Assembly (NCBI GenBank): GCA_027886185.1
Contig: WOAB01000056.1
Coordinates: 15,438,001 to 15,502,000 of the forward strand
DNA from: Rheum nobile
Taxonomy: Eukaryota > Streptophyta > Magnoliopsida > Caryophyllales > Polygonaceae
Reading direction: 5' to 3'
Length of the DNA: 64,000 bases
Under the pieces are notes generated by a model, which was not told where the DNA came from, ran no database searches, and saw only the letters and a program-made list of their open reading frames with translations. Shown piece after piece: positions 12,265-22,127 of the stretch; the stretch's first letter is position 1, and the number at the start of each line of letters is the position of its first letter. Made by a program: the position numbers and the translations under genes.

Positions 12265-14618
12265 ATGGCAACTGGGGAGATGAAGAAATTGGCCACCGTG
12301 ATGGCCATCGGCACGGCCAACCCTCCGAACTGCTACTACCAGGCCGACTTTCCCGACTTCTACTTCCGCGTCACCAACAGCGACCACCTCATCAACCTCA
12401 AGCAAAAGTTCAAGCGCCTTTGTACGCCTCTCTCTCTCTCTATATACACATATACAAGCTTTCACTTATAATTGTTACTCTAGCCTACTTGGGTTTACTT
12501 GATATGTCATGTTGATACATGCAGTTCTTGATGAGTTAGCTAGCTAGTAGCCTAGTATGATGATGCTTATATGACAAAAACATGCTCGTTGAGTATATAT
12601 TGACCTTGTATTTCTTGGGGTGTGTTGCTAGAAATCTCAATTAGTACGTACTTGTGATATATGAGATGCGCATATGTTGAATCGTAGTGTGTTAGACAAG
12701 GAACGGTAAAACTGTTTCCTGGGCAGCGGAAATAACAGAGATTCAGTAGTAACAACAAGACAGTGCTTTAGAGAGAAAACTCTATCAACCAACTAGTTGA
12801 AAAGAGAAAAAACATATACCTCTAGGTGTTATCCTAAAAGGATTTTAAAACGTATACTTGTATTATTAATAAGTTGTACAATCTCACAAGTCTTCTCTCC
12901 ACCTATTCTCACACAGATCCTAGGTTTCTAGACTTTGAGTGCAATCAACTAGTAACAACACAAGAATACAATAAAGACTCTAAGCAAGTACTCACAACAC
13001 TAGTTCGTACCTTGCCTTGAACCTTCGATCTCAACTGCAATAATTCTTCAGTATGCTTCCTTAGTGATGGTTGAGATACCTTTTCCTAAGGTAAACTCAT
13101 CTACTTATAGTGGTAGCAAAAATCTTCTTACCAAATACCTAGAACATCTATCGGTTTCTATACAAGGTAACGGTGTAAGATTTTCTTTCCAACTAAACAA
13201 TTTAGCTCATGATCACATAGTTTTCATGTAAAAACTTTCCTAAGACACGCTATTTAGCTCTTCTCTCTCCGAGTAGATTTTCAAATATGGTTTCCATATG
13301 TAGTGGTCTTCACCTGGTAACAGCTGGCAATTCCTGCATTCTACATTGTTCCTTAAATGTTGTTTCCATGTATAAAAGTTTCCTTATATGAAATATACGC
13401 GCGCTTCATTCTTCAATTTGCTTCTGCTTAACAGTTACATGTTTTCACAACGTTCCTTAACAATCATTTGTTTTCTCTTCTTCATTGTTCCCTAATTCTT
13501 TCATAAAACCTGAAACTCATAGGAACAATAAAAACCATAAAAGATAATGGTGTTTATCATCATCAAAACTAGAGGAAATGTCAAGGTTCCAACAATATAT
13601 ATCACCAAACTAGTAAGTTGTTATCTTTTTCGTTTTGTTCTTTTAACTTCTTTTTTGATAAGGTAAAAATTAGACTAGTATCAAGATATATTTGAAAATC
13701 ATCCTATATAGCTAGCATTCTTTCGGATGAGAACATTAAGTTCTAATTTTGTCATGATATCTTCCAGTGAATAGAAGTGGCAAAGTTTTACAATAAAGTC
13801 ATCCACTGGATTGATCTTATGAAAGATATGAAAAATCTGCATTGTCACAAAATATCGTAACAAAAATAGGCCGGATATCGGAGATAAATAATCTTGATTT
13901 CTCATGGACAATGCCAAATACGATTAAGGATATTAACAATTGTAAGATTATCACTTTCGATTTCAATGTATTCAAGTTCTATGTCTTTTACCTTTAGAAG
14001 GGTATTATGAAAAGCAATAGCCTCGGTTTTTAGTGCTGTAGATTTTCCATAGTGATCAACACTGACTAATATTCGTTCCCTTTGTCATTTTGAATAGATT
14101 CCAAAGGTTGAGCCTCCGTTTGGTTTTCTGGATCCATCTAGATTAATTTTTATAAACTTGTCTGGTGGTCTTTTCCATCGCAGATTTTTACATCTTCACT
14201 TGATCGGTTTTGCTCTTGTTGTATTGTTGGTGTTGTTTGTTTTGTGTGAGTTCCATACTTTTTTATTCCAATGATAACAAAGGTCTAAACATCCATGGAA
14301 ATTAATATCAGGTGAAAACTCAATGATTGAGAAGCGTTTCCTTCATTTGACCGAAGAGATTCTCAAGGAAAACCCAAACATTGCTGCCTACGAGGCACCC
14401 TCGTTGAATGTAAGACACAAAATGCAAGTGAAAGGAGTTGCAGAGCTTGGGAAAGAGGCTGCCCTCAAGGCCATCAAAGAATGGGGCCAACCCAAGTCCA
14501 AGATCACACATCTCATCGTGTGTTGCCTAGCCGGCGTTGACATGCCCGGCGCGGATTATCAACTCACTAAGCTTCTTGACCTTCACCCTTCCGTCAAGCG
14601 TTTTATGTTTTACCACCT

Positions 14619-14674
<56 letters not shown>

Positions 14675-15576
14675 TACATACATCTTGCTAATAAACCCAA
14701 AGTTAAACTAATTTACTATAACTTGTGCACGCATGGTAGGATGTTACGCTGGTGGCACTGTCCTCCGCCTTGCAAAGGACATAGCCGAGAACAACAAGGG
14801 AGCTCGTGTTCTCATTGTTTGCTCAGAGATGACGACAACTTGTTTTCGTGGGCCATCTGAAACCCACCTGGACTCCATGATAGGGCAGGCAATATTAGGC
14901 GATGGGGCTGCAGCTGTCATAGTTGGCGCAGATCCAGACCTAACCGTTGAGAGGCCCATATTCGAGTTGGTTTCCACAGCCCAAACTATTGTACCTGAAT
15001 CCCATGGTGCAATTGAGGGCCATTTGCTTGAGTTTGGACTCAGTTTCCATTTGTACAAGACCGTTCCTACACTAATCTCTAACAATATTAAAACTTGCCT
15101 TTTTGATGTTTTCACTCCTCTAAACATTAGCGATTGGAACTCTCTTTTCTGGATCGCACACCCTGGTGAGTACGTGTATTTATATAATCAATATACACAT
15201 TCATCTCCTAAGATCGATACATTTGTTTTTATTTCTAGCTAGCTAGTTTCAATTCGACCTACATAAATGATGAATTTAATTATGAATATGACACTAATTA
15301 AATGTATATATAGGTGGTCCAGCCATCCTAGACCAAGTTACTGCTAAGGTTGGTCTTGAAAAGGAGAAACTTAAGGTAACTAGACAAGTGTTGAACGACT
15401 ATGGAAACATGTCAAGTACTACAGTGTTTTTCATCATGGATGAGATGAGGAAAAAGTCGGTCGAAAACGGTCAAGCTACCACTGGAGAAGGACTCGAGTG
15501 GGGTGTTCTGTTTGGGTTCGGGCCTGGTATTACTGTTGAAACTGTGGTGCTACGCAGTGTGCCCATAATTAGCTAG
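12265..15576 (+). CDS. BAS: Benzalacetone synthase, type III polyketide synthase
   Basis: The enzyme condenses 4-coumaroyl-CoA with one malonyl-CoA in the cytosol to give 4-hydroxybenzalacetone, the C6-C4 precursor of phenylbutanoids such as raspberry ketone and lindleyin. Exons are 12265-12421, 14312-14620, 14740-15165 and 15314-15576, all with GT-AG borders in phase 1; the product is 384 residues, the usual length. The first intron splits a Cys codon at the site conserved in chalcone synthases (CHS). The catalytic triad is kept: Cys157 (GCYAGG, first full codon region of exon 3), His in WIAHPGG and Asn in YGNMSS; the GFGPG motif is near the C-terminus. In alfalfa CHS numbering it has Leu132, Ala133, Cys197 and Ile214-Leu215; Leu132 and Ile-Leu are diagnostic of rhubarb BAS, against Thr and Leu-Phe in CHS. 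No frameshift or stop was seen. Introns 2 and 3 are unusual for CHS-type genes. It could be a recent BAS paralogue. Confidence 0.93.
12690..13594 (-). mobile_element. Probable solo copia LTR in BAS intron 1
   Basis: The 905-bp block starts TGTTAG and ends CCAACA. Its left part, including the word GCAGCGGAAATAA, resembles the same part of the copia LTR at 3378-4479, which implies minus-strand orientation. No primer site, gag or second LTR is present. I could not find a convincing 5-bp target duplication, so the exact ends are uncertain. It makes up about half of the 1890-bp intron. Confidence 0.55.
14621..14739 (+). other. BAS intron 2 with TA microsatellite
   Basis: This 119-bp intron opens GTATATAT and contains about 26 TA repeats directly after the donor. 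It ends GGTAG before the exon that carries the catalytic Cys codon. The repeat sits next to the splice site and its length is likely to vary among alleles. Confidence 0.85.
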
Positions 15577-15771
15577 GAAAAAGTCGTTGTACGTGTGTGC
15601 ATCGGTGTGATATGATGTATTTTTAACATACACCTTGTAATTTCTTACTTGTGTGCTTGTGTTTCCATATCATTGTGAGTTTCCTCTACCATGGGAACTA
15701 TATGTGTGCGGCAGATTCATGAATAAAATTTCTCCATTGGTTAATGCATGTCTTCTTCTATCATCTTCTAG
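15577..15771 (+). other. BAS 3' UTR
   Basis: About 190 bases follow the TAG stop. An AATAAA signal lies at 15722-15727, so the transcript probably ends near 15740-15760, directly before the LINE fragment. Confidence 0.65.
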
Positions 15772-16521
15772 CTTGCTCCTCTTATTGATAAATTGACCTC
15801 AAGGGTCAAGTCTTGGACTGTCAGGCAGTTGTCTTATGCTGGTCGGGTCGAGCTGATTCGGGCTGTACTGTATGGGTTGCAGAATTTCTGGTGCAAAGTC
15901 ATGGTCTTTTCTACAAATGTTCTCAAGCGTGTTCAGTCAATCTTGAGATCTTTTCTTTGGACTGGTAGCCTTGACTCCCGGCACAGCCTTGTCTCTTGGA
16001 AAAGAATCTGTCGGCCTAAAAGCAAAGGTGGCCTGGGCTTCAAGGAGTTGATGTCTTGGAACAAAGCCTTCATGGCTAAGTCAATCTTTGATATGGCTAC
16101 CCCCAATAGCAGTATCTGGTACGTTTAGGGAACTAGCAAGCTTCCTCTTGGCAACACTATCTGGGAATGCCAGGCGAAAGTCAGTGATAGTTGGTGCTGG
16201 AAATCCTTGCTAAGGATTAGAGATGACCTGCTCTCCCATGGACAACCACAACAACTGGTTTCTTTGCTTATCCTTCCATCTGGCAAGTTCAATTCTGTTG
16301 TAGCCTATGATCTGTTTCGGCCTCGTGGCGACCTTGTCAATTGGAGTCCAATTATCTGGAAAGGCCTGTACACCCCTAAGTCATTCTTTATCTCTCGGCT
16401 TGCGCTCAATGAAAGACTCCCTACCAAGGATCGAGTGAATAAGTGGGTGCATATATCAGATGAAACTTTCCCTCTCTGCTTGCATGACAATGAGTCGAAT
16501 GCACATTTCTAGAGCAGCTGT
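15772..16521 (+). pseudogene. LINE reverse transcriptase C-terminal part, 5'-truncated
   Basis: The translation has the end of a plant L1-type reverse transcriptase: APLIDKLTSRVKSW, then LSYAGRVELI, then KSKGGLGFKEL. It runs on into the zf-RVT zinc-binding domain (IIWKGLYTPKSFFISRLALN, RLPTKDRVNKW, CLHDNESNAHF). In-frame stops at 16126 and 16510 disable it. The 5' end begins abruptly just after the BAS 3' UTR, as in the usual 5' truncation of LINE copies. The family A element inserted at 16521 separates this from the rest at 25150-25663. Confidence 0.88.
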
Positions 16522-17131
16522 TGTGATACCCCGTAATTCTGTAAGGATTATTTTGGGAATTTTGGGAATTTTCCCGAGTACCCGTTGTGTACGTCGGATT
16601 TAATTCAAGTAGTTGGAGACATTCTGTAATGTGCTCTGTATCTGTAATATTTTTCTCAGTGAAGAATTATAAAGTTAAGGCCTGTTGGAAGTCTATACTC
16701 GTTCGTGTACGACTTTTGTTATCGCGAGTTAAGATTAATACCAAATCTCTACCCACTTGGTTATTGCCCAAGAGGTGCAAATGGACTAACCATGGGTTAA
16801 TAGCCAAGGGCACAATTGGAAAGCTTTTTGGCTCCCAACAACCCTAATCTTTGCCTATAAATAGAGGGCATGGATGAAGCTAGAAAGGGTGTGAAAAACG
16901 CCATTACGCTGTCCATTTCTCGTCTCTCAAAAACGCTCCCAAAGAAAAACGCTCTCTCTCTCGGAAAGCTCTCGTGGATCGTTGGAGGCTCGATTGGTGT
17001 CGTTCTCGGTGGCCAAAGGAGACTTGGAAGGCCCTTAGAAGCCTAGAAGCCAAGCAAGGCGAAAGGCGAACCAAATCGAGCGTCGCGGGTAAGATTTCTC
17101 GCCCGTTTTTAAGTTTCTGTTCAGCGACGGC

Positions 17132-17376
17132 GACCGCCGCCAGGGAAACGGCGACCGCCGCCAGGGAGACGGTGCCCGCCGCCAGGAACGGCGACCGCCA
17201 TGAAGATCCCGGCACCCGCCGTGATGAGAACGGCGACCGCCGTGTTGGGGACGGCGACCGCCGTGAAGATCTTGGTGCCGTCGTGGTGTGTGGCCAGCCG
17301 CCGTGGAGGAAGCCGTTGAGCGGCGCCCGCCGTGCTTGAGGCGGCGCCCGCCGTGATGGTGGCGGCGCCTGCCGCA
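17132..17376. repeat. GC-rich dyad cluster, 5' LTR of family A
   Basis: About a dozen dyads of the form CGGCG-AC-CGCCG or CGGCG-CC-CGCCG, some degenerate, are separated by 4-20 bases. The 3' LTR has one more 21-bp unit near 22970-22990. Confidence 0.88.
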
Positions 17377-17875
17377 ATTGTTTGGTGGCTGGCCGTGAAG
17401 GGTTGTTGCCCGGGAGTTGTTGCGTTGGCTTCCGAGACCTTCGATCGGGTCTCGTATCCTTCGATTCCTTTCGTCCTTTCGTGTATTCGTACTATTGTTT
17501 GTCGAATCTAACCTAGGGTTCCTTTTTGGGTCGACTCGAAGGTGTTTATGCTAGTGGAGCTATACGCGTGTCGAGCCCGGAATCCCGTTGTCTCTGCTTT
17601 GTTCCAGATCTGCGGACTAAGGCAAGTGGCGGTTCGCTCTTGCCCATCGTTCCAGATTTACATTAATTATCAGTTGTTTATCTGAGTAATTAATTTGGAA
17701 TGATTACTGTGTTTATCTGGAAATGGTTTTATAAACTGTTTTGGGAACTGTAATAATGACATTATCATAGGTTGTATATCTGTTAGAACAACGCTATCAT
17801 ATGTGATAATTACCGTAATGGTATTGTTGTGAAATTAATCTTAATGCTAGAATAGCATGTGGGCTAATAGGAAAA

Positions 17876-18070
17876 CTAATCCAAGTAAGGATTAGCTGTT
17901 TCTATTATCTCTATGTTTAAGTTAATTGCCTGGATGGCTTTAATGTGAATAACTGTTGTGTTAGACTGTTTAGTTAATAGGAGTGTGCATAGGAACGCTA
18001 ATCCAAGTAAGGATTAGTCATTTCTTTATAATTTAATATTCGTGGGAACGCTAATCCAAGTAAGGATTTG
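17876..18070. repeat. CTAATCC/GGATTAG dyads, 5' LTR of family A
   Basis: Three dyads with arms CTAATCC and GGATTAG around AAGTAA lie at 17876-17895, 17998-18017 and 18051-18070; the last ends GGATTTG. Each of the last two is preceded by GGAACG. Confidence 0.85.
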
Positions 18071-18239
18071 TCGTTTCTTTAAATCATAATATTCCTCGGA
18101 TTATTCTGAATAATTTAAGGGTCATGACCTATGCTTCTTATCCACATGTAAGGATCTGAAGTGTTTTAAGCGCCTTGCAAGCGCCATTGGATGAGCTTAA
18201 TTGCAGTCCTGTGTATTAAGCACTTAGCTAGTGCATTGG

Positions 18240-18510
18240 GGTGGACGTAACTGTCACCCTGTAAATTAAACTGTAAGCGCTGTGGCAGGGCAATCAGGGT
18301 GAACGTAAGGTCACCCGGTGTAATAATAACTTCCGTGTTCTCGGAATAATATTAAAAGCCTCAACAGTGTGTGTGTGTGTGCGTGTTGTAATTTATTAAG
18401 ATAAGTGCAGTTAAGCACATAATTAAAGTGTAAGCACTGTAATAGTGCAATCAAGGTGAACATAAGGTCACCCGGTGTAATAATAACGCCGTTGTTACTC
18501 GGCATAATTA
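18240..18510. repeat. Duplicated block with GGTGA/TCACC dyads
   Basis: Two related copies carry the sequence GTAAGC(G/A)CTGT, then GGTGAACGTAAGGTCACC, then CGGTGTAATAATAAC. A (TG)n run lies between them. The same pair is seen in reverse at about 215-470 and again at 23880-24130. Confidence 0.75.
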
Positions 18511-19529
18511 TGTTAAGTCCCGCGTGTGGGTTGTGTGTGTTTTAATTTGGGTCGACATGATTGTCACCCTGAGATTTAAGCTGTGTGCCGCTCTTTATAA
18601 CATTAACGTGTTTCAGTAATGTGTGTTTTGTAATTAAATAAGATATGTGCCCGAGTGCACATGATTAATAAACCTATGGCGAGTAGTGCAGCTAAGTATT
18701 AGTGCAGCTAGGAAAGCTCGTCTCGACTTTGATCATAGTATGTTCTCTTTCCGATCTGGATTCGCTGTATGCGATGAGGTTGGTCGTGAACTGAAGCATC
18801 TCAGTCAACTTTTAAAATCATTGTTGTATGATGTTGTAAACATTCTAGATTTGTCATATTTCCTTAAAGACTCAATCTCTTGGAGTCTCTTTTCGAGTCG
18901 ATTTCTGTGAAGATGAAGTCTTCCAGAATCTTCTCTCATGCATACCTCTTATTGTTATTCCGTGAAAGTGCCGGGTTATGTATCGTCCCTTCGGTTATTA
19001 TTCGAGGGACAATGATAGTAAACGGTTACGATCACTCGAACCACTCTGCTTTTTACCCTTGTTAGTCTATTCAAGTAGACTAACCCACGAACTTTGTTCT
19101 CCGCATGTGGACTGGTGTCATCTGTTCGATTCGGCACATCAGATAGAGTGTAGATGAGAAGACTAGAAGGACTATGGAGTCGACGGTGGTTTTCCAACGT
19201 TTTTAATAATTTCTTTTAATCAGGTTGAGATCCTTGGGCAGGTGATCATTACGATCACAACCCTTTTTGTAATATCTTTTAAAAGTCTTCCGCTGTACCT
19301 TGTTTAAGATTTCCGTTGTAATTTATTTAAACTCTGTGTTTGTCCTATTCGGGATTGGGATGTAATCTCGGGACTCGTGTTTTATATGAATAAGGTTATC
19401 ATTTTGTATCATTGTATTTCATGATTTGTATTTAAACGGTAAAGCCTTGGGTGATCTCGGTAAGGAACACTGGGGTCACTGGCGGTAATACATTTCCAAA
19501 AGGGTTAAGTTTTGGGGGTGTTATAGTTA

Positions 19530-19542
19530 TGGTATCAGAGCC
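19530..19542 (+). other. Primer-binding site of family A (tRNA-iMet)
   Basis: TGGTATCAGAGCC lies 4 bases after the 5' LTR and matches the 3' end of initiator tRNA-Met. Confidence 0.88.
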
Positions 19543-19981
19543 AAAGGTTGTTTTAAAACGGGTTTGGATTTTTATAAATCATTTATCCGTTTTTGAAAAT
19601 GCTTTAAGAAGGGCTCTGAATTTTTTTCAAAGTGAAAAGAGTTTGAAAACACCGTTCATAGTCCTGTCTTCTATATGGTCTGATATAGTAAGTTTGCTTC
19701 TATATCTAGAAAGACTAATTCATTCCCCGTTACCCCGTATGATATGGGTGCATTCTATTCTCTTCAGAGGAACCGGGAGAAGCCAAGGTGGTTTCGCTAT
19801 ACCCAATAAGGCTTGAATTCCCAGTTCTCTCATTTTGAGTTAAGGTTGTAGAACCTAGTAACTCGGTTTGAGTTCATCAATAGAAATTACCAAGTTGATC
19901 TATTCTAAGTTGATTTTATTACAATAAGTATATCAGAAGATACTAATGTGATAAAATCCTTGGAATTTGATCGGTAAACAG

Positions 19982-21301
19982 ATGGTGAACACAAGGAACG
20001 TTATCCGTGCTGGTGCTGGGCCGAGTAATGACCCCAGACCAAATGCGAGGAATGCTGCAGACCCAACAGAAGAGCGTGAGGCTGCTTCTAACAATAACCA
20101 GGGAGGCAATGGGCAAGCTCAGGCCAACGCTCTGATGATGTTTGATGCTGCAGCAGTGGAGGCAATTCGAGGAATTGTCATGCAGGCAATCATAGATGTT
20201 ATGCGACCAGTTGCACCACAAGTACAAGGTGGTCCAGTTCCTCAGGCTATTCCTAAAGTCGAGGAGTCAGTGGAGCAAGTACCTCGGGTCAATGTTGTTA
20301 GGGACAGAGGAACTTACGGGCAGGCGTTAAAAGCCGTGAGTTCAATGAGGCCTGACAGCTATGACGGTACTGGAGAACTAGTCAGGGTGACATATTGGTT
20401 CTCGCATATAGAGCGTTTGCTCCGGAACATTAATTGCACTGAGGCTGGGAAAGTGCACATCGCCTCTCTTCAACTCAAGGATGTGGCTAGCGAATGGTGG
20501 GAGAGCACCGGTCTGGCAGATCATCCCGAGCTGAATTGGAGCATGTTTAAAACAAAGATGACTGATCGTTTCTTTTCCCGAGCTATGAGGGAGGAGAAGC
20601 ATAAGGAATTTCTGTACCCGCAGACTAATGGGTTAAAGGTGACTGAGCTCGTAGCTAAGTTCAATCACTTGATGCAGTACGCTAGACCTGAGGTGTCAAC
20701 CGAAGAGCAAAAGATCTGGTACTTCCATGGATGGATGAATCCAGAGATCAAGCCTCTAATGTTGTGTCATGGTTGTTCTACGTTAGAACAATATGTGGAT
20801 GCAGCCTACAAGACGGAAGTCGCATTGGAGGAGTATGCCCTTAAGAGGGAGAAGCAAGTTAAGGGAAAGGGTGGGCAACAGGATCGTCAGGTTGGTTCAT
20901 TCAAACGACCGGCATCGCCTACCAAGTTTGAAAGGTCTGGTCGTGCTAAGACCGAGACAACTCAGTCAGACTCTGCCAGAGGCTCAGGTTGGAGCGGCAG
21001 AGCAATTCAGTGCCACAATTGTGGTGAAGTGGGGCATAAAAGTTTTATTTGCCAAAAGGACAAGAGGATGTGTCATAATTGTGGAAGGGAGGGCCACATA
21101 AAAACGTACTGCAGACTGAAGGGTCAGGGACCAATGCAGTCTTATCAGGCGTCAAATGTTGGAGGTAGGCAGAACCCAATGCCAGTGGTATCTACTCATG
21201 AGCAGTCCATGGCTCGTAGTAAAGGCAAAGCGCCTATGGGGTCTTCAGGCCAAGGGCAACGACTCTTCATAATGAGTCAAGCCAACGGAGAAGAACCCTG
21301 A
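19982..21301 (+). CDS. Family A gag polyprotein
   Basis: The product is a 439-residue Gypsy gag that should form the retroelement particle and bind its RNA. The ATG at 19982 gives the N-terminus MVNTRNVIRAG, a typical Gypsy gag start; an upstream in-frame ATG at 19967 is less likely. Residues about 105-285 match the retrotransposon gag (capsid) domain, with SMRPDSYDGTG, LKDVASEWWE and KMTDRFFS. Two CCHC zinc knuckles follow at about 340-380, CHNCGEVGHKSFIC and CHNCGREGHIKTYC, which are RNA-binding motifs. The frame is open throughout, although the host element has no pol, so the protein may still be made. It may act on its own RNA or on autonomous relatives. Confidence 0.9.
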   Translation: MVNTRNVIRAGAGPSNDPRPNARNAADPTEEREAASNNNQGGNGQAQANALMMFDAAAVEAIRGIVMQAIIDVMRPVAPQVQGGPVPQAIPKVEESVEQVPRVNVVRDRGTYGQALKAVSSMRPDSYDGTGELVRVTYWFSHIERLLRNINCTEAGKVHIASLQLKDVASEWWESTGLADHPELNWSMFKTKMTDRFFSRAMREEKHKEFLYPQTNGLKVTELVAKFNHLMQYARPEVSTEEQKIWYFHGWMNPEIKPLMLCHGCSTLEQYVDAAYKTEVALEEYALKREKQVKGKGGQQDRQVGSFKRPASPTKFERSGRAKTETTQSDSARGSGWSGRAIQCHNCGEVGHKSFICQKDKRMCHNCGREGHIKTYCRLKGQGPMQSYQASNVGGRQNPMPVVSTHEQSMARSKGKAPMGSSGQGQRLFIMSQANGEEP

Positions 21302-22127
21302 TCCATTAAGTTGTATTTGTGTTAAGACTTTCTTTAAGATTAAGGAGTAACGACGTGTGTCGGTAATCTCCGTGGTGTTAAGATCTGCCTGATCGACTTT
21401 TGTCAATTCATGTAATGTTTAATGTTAATGAAGTGTTTCCGTGCTTTGGAAAATTTCAGAATGTGTTATCCGTACGAATTAGTTGTTCATACGAAACCTC
21501 GTAAGTGTCGAGAACAGCTTATGCCAAGTAAGGATAAGAACTGTCGGACTTATGGTGGTGGAGTTTTGTGGATAACTTAGATGTTCGTCCCTTGTGGTTA
21601 ATCCCAGGGTCGACTCTGTTGTTTAAATCTAGATCCACTCCTAAGATTCTTCTTCATACATAGAGTATGTCATCTATAAGATCGGATGCAGCTCTTTGAG
21701 GAAGATTAAGTGGTGAAGCGATCATGTCGAGAGAAAAGGTTGCAGTTAAGGATATGTTGATGATCCCGATGTATTAAAGATTCAGTAAGGAGAATTGTCA
21801 ACGCATCTAAGGAGTACTGTGGTAAGCGTTATCTCATATGCTGAGTTCTTCCGAGATTTCTTAAGGAAAGGGAATGAACTTGTAGAGTTTTGTTCGGAGA
21901 GATCAGGAGCTATCTCTCATGCGTAAGTTTGTGCCATGAACATTAAGACGGATGAATCATTTTCAGAATAATATCCTAAGGAATTAAGAATAATATCTCA
22001 TGTTATCCATTTCAAGGATGAAGTGATTAAGGATGTTGGATCCAGGTGGTAAGATTGGTGTTGAGGTAGTATCCTCATTGGCTTAATGCAAGTTTTGGGG
22101 TCGAAACTTCTTTTAAGGGGGAGGTGA
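21302..22127 (+). other. Family A 3' internal noncoding region and polypurine tract
   Basis: About 0.8 kb with no long frame lies between gag and the 3' LTR. It ends in the polypurine tract AAGGGGGAGGTGA (22115-22127) that primes plus-strand DNA. No remnant of protease, reverse transcriptase or integrase was recognised, so pol was lost as a block. Confidence 0.8.

Larger units (their letters stand above)
16522..19525 (+). mobile_element. 5' LTR of family A element
   Basis: This 3004-bp LTR runs from TGTGATACCCC to TGTTATA; the 3' LTR ends TGTTACA. A TATAAATA box at 16856-16863 probably drives transcription. It holds the GC-rich dyad cluster (17132-17376), CTAATCC dyads (17876-18070) and a duplicated block with GGTGA/TCACC dyads (18240-18510). 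No genes lie inside. Confidence 0.9.
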
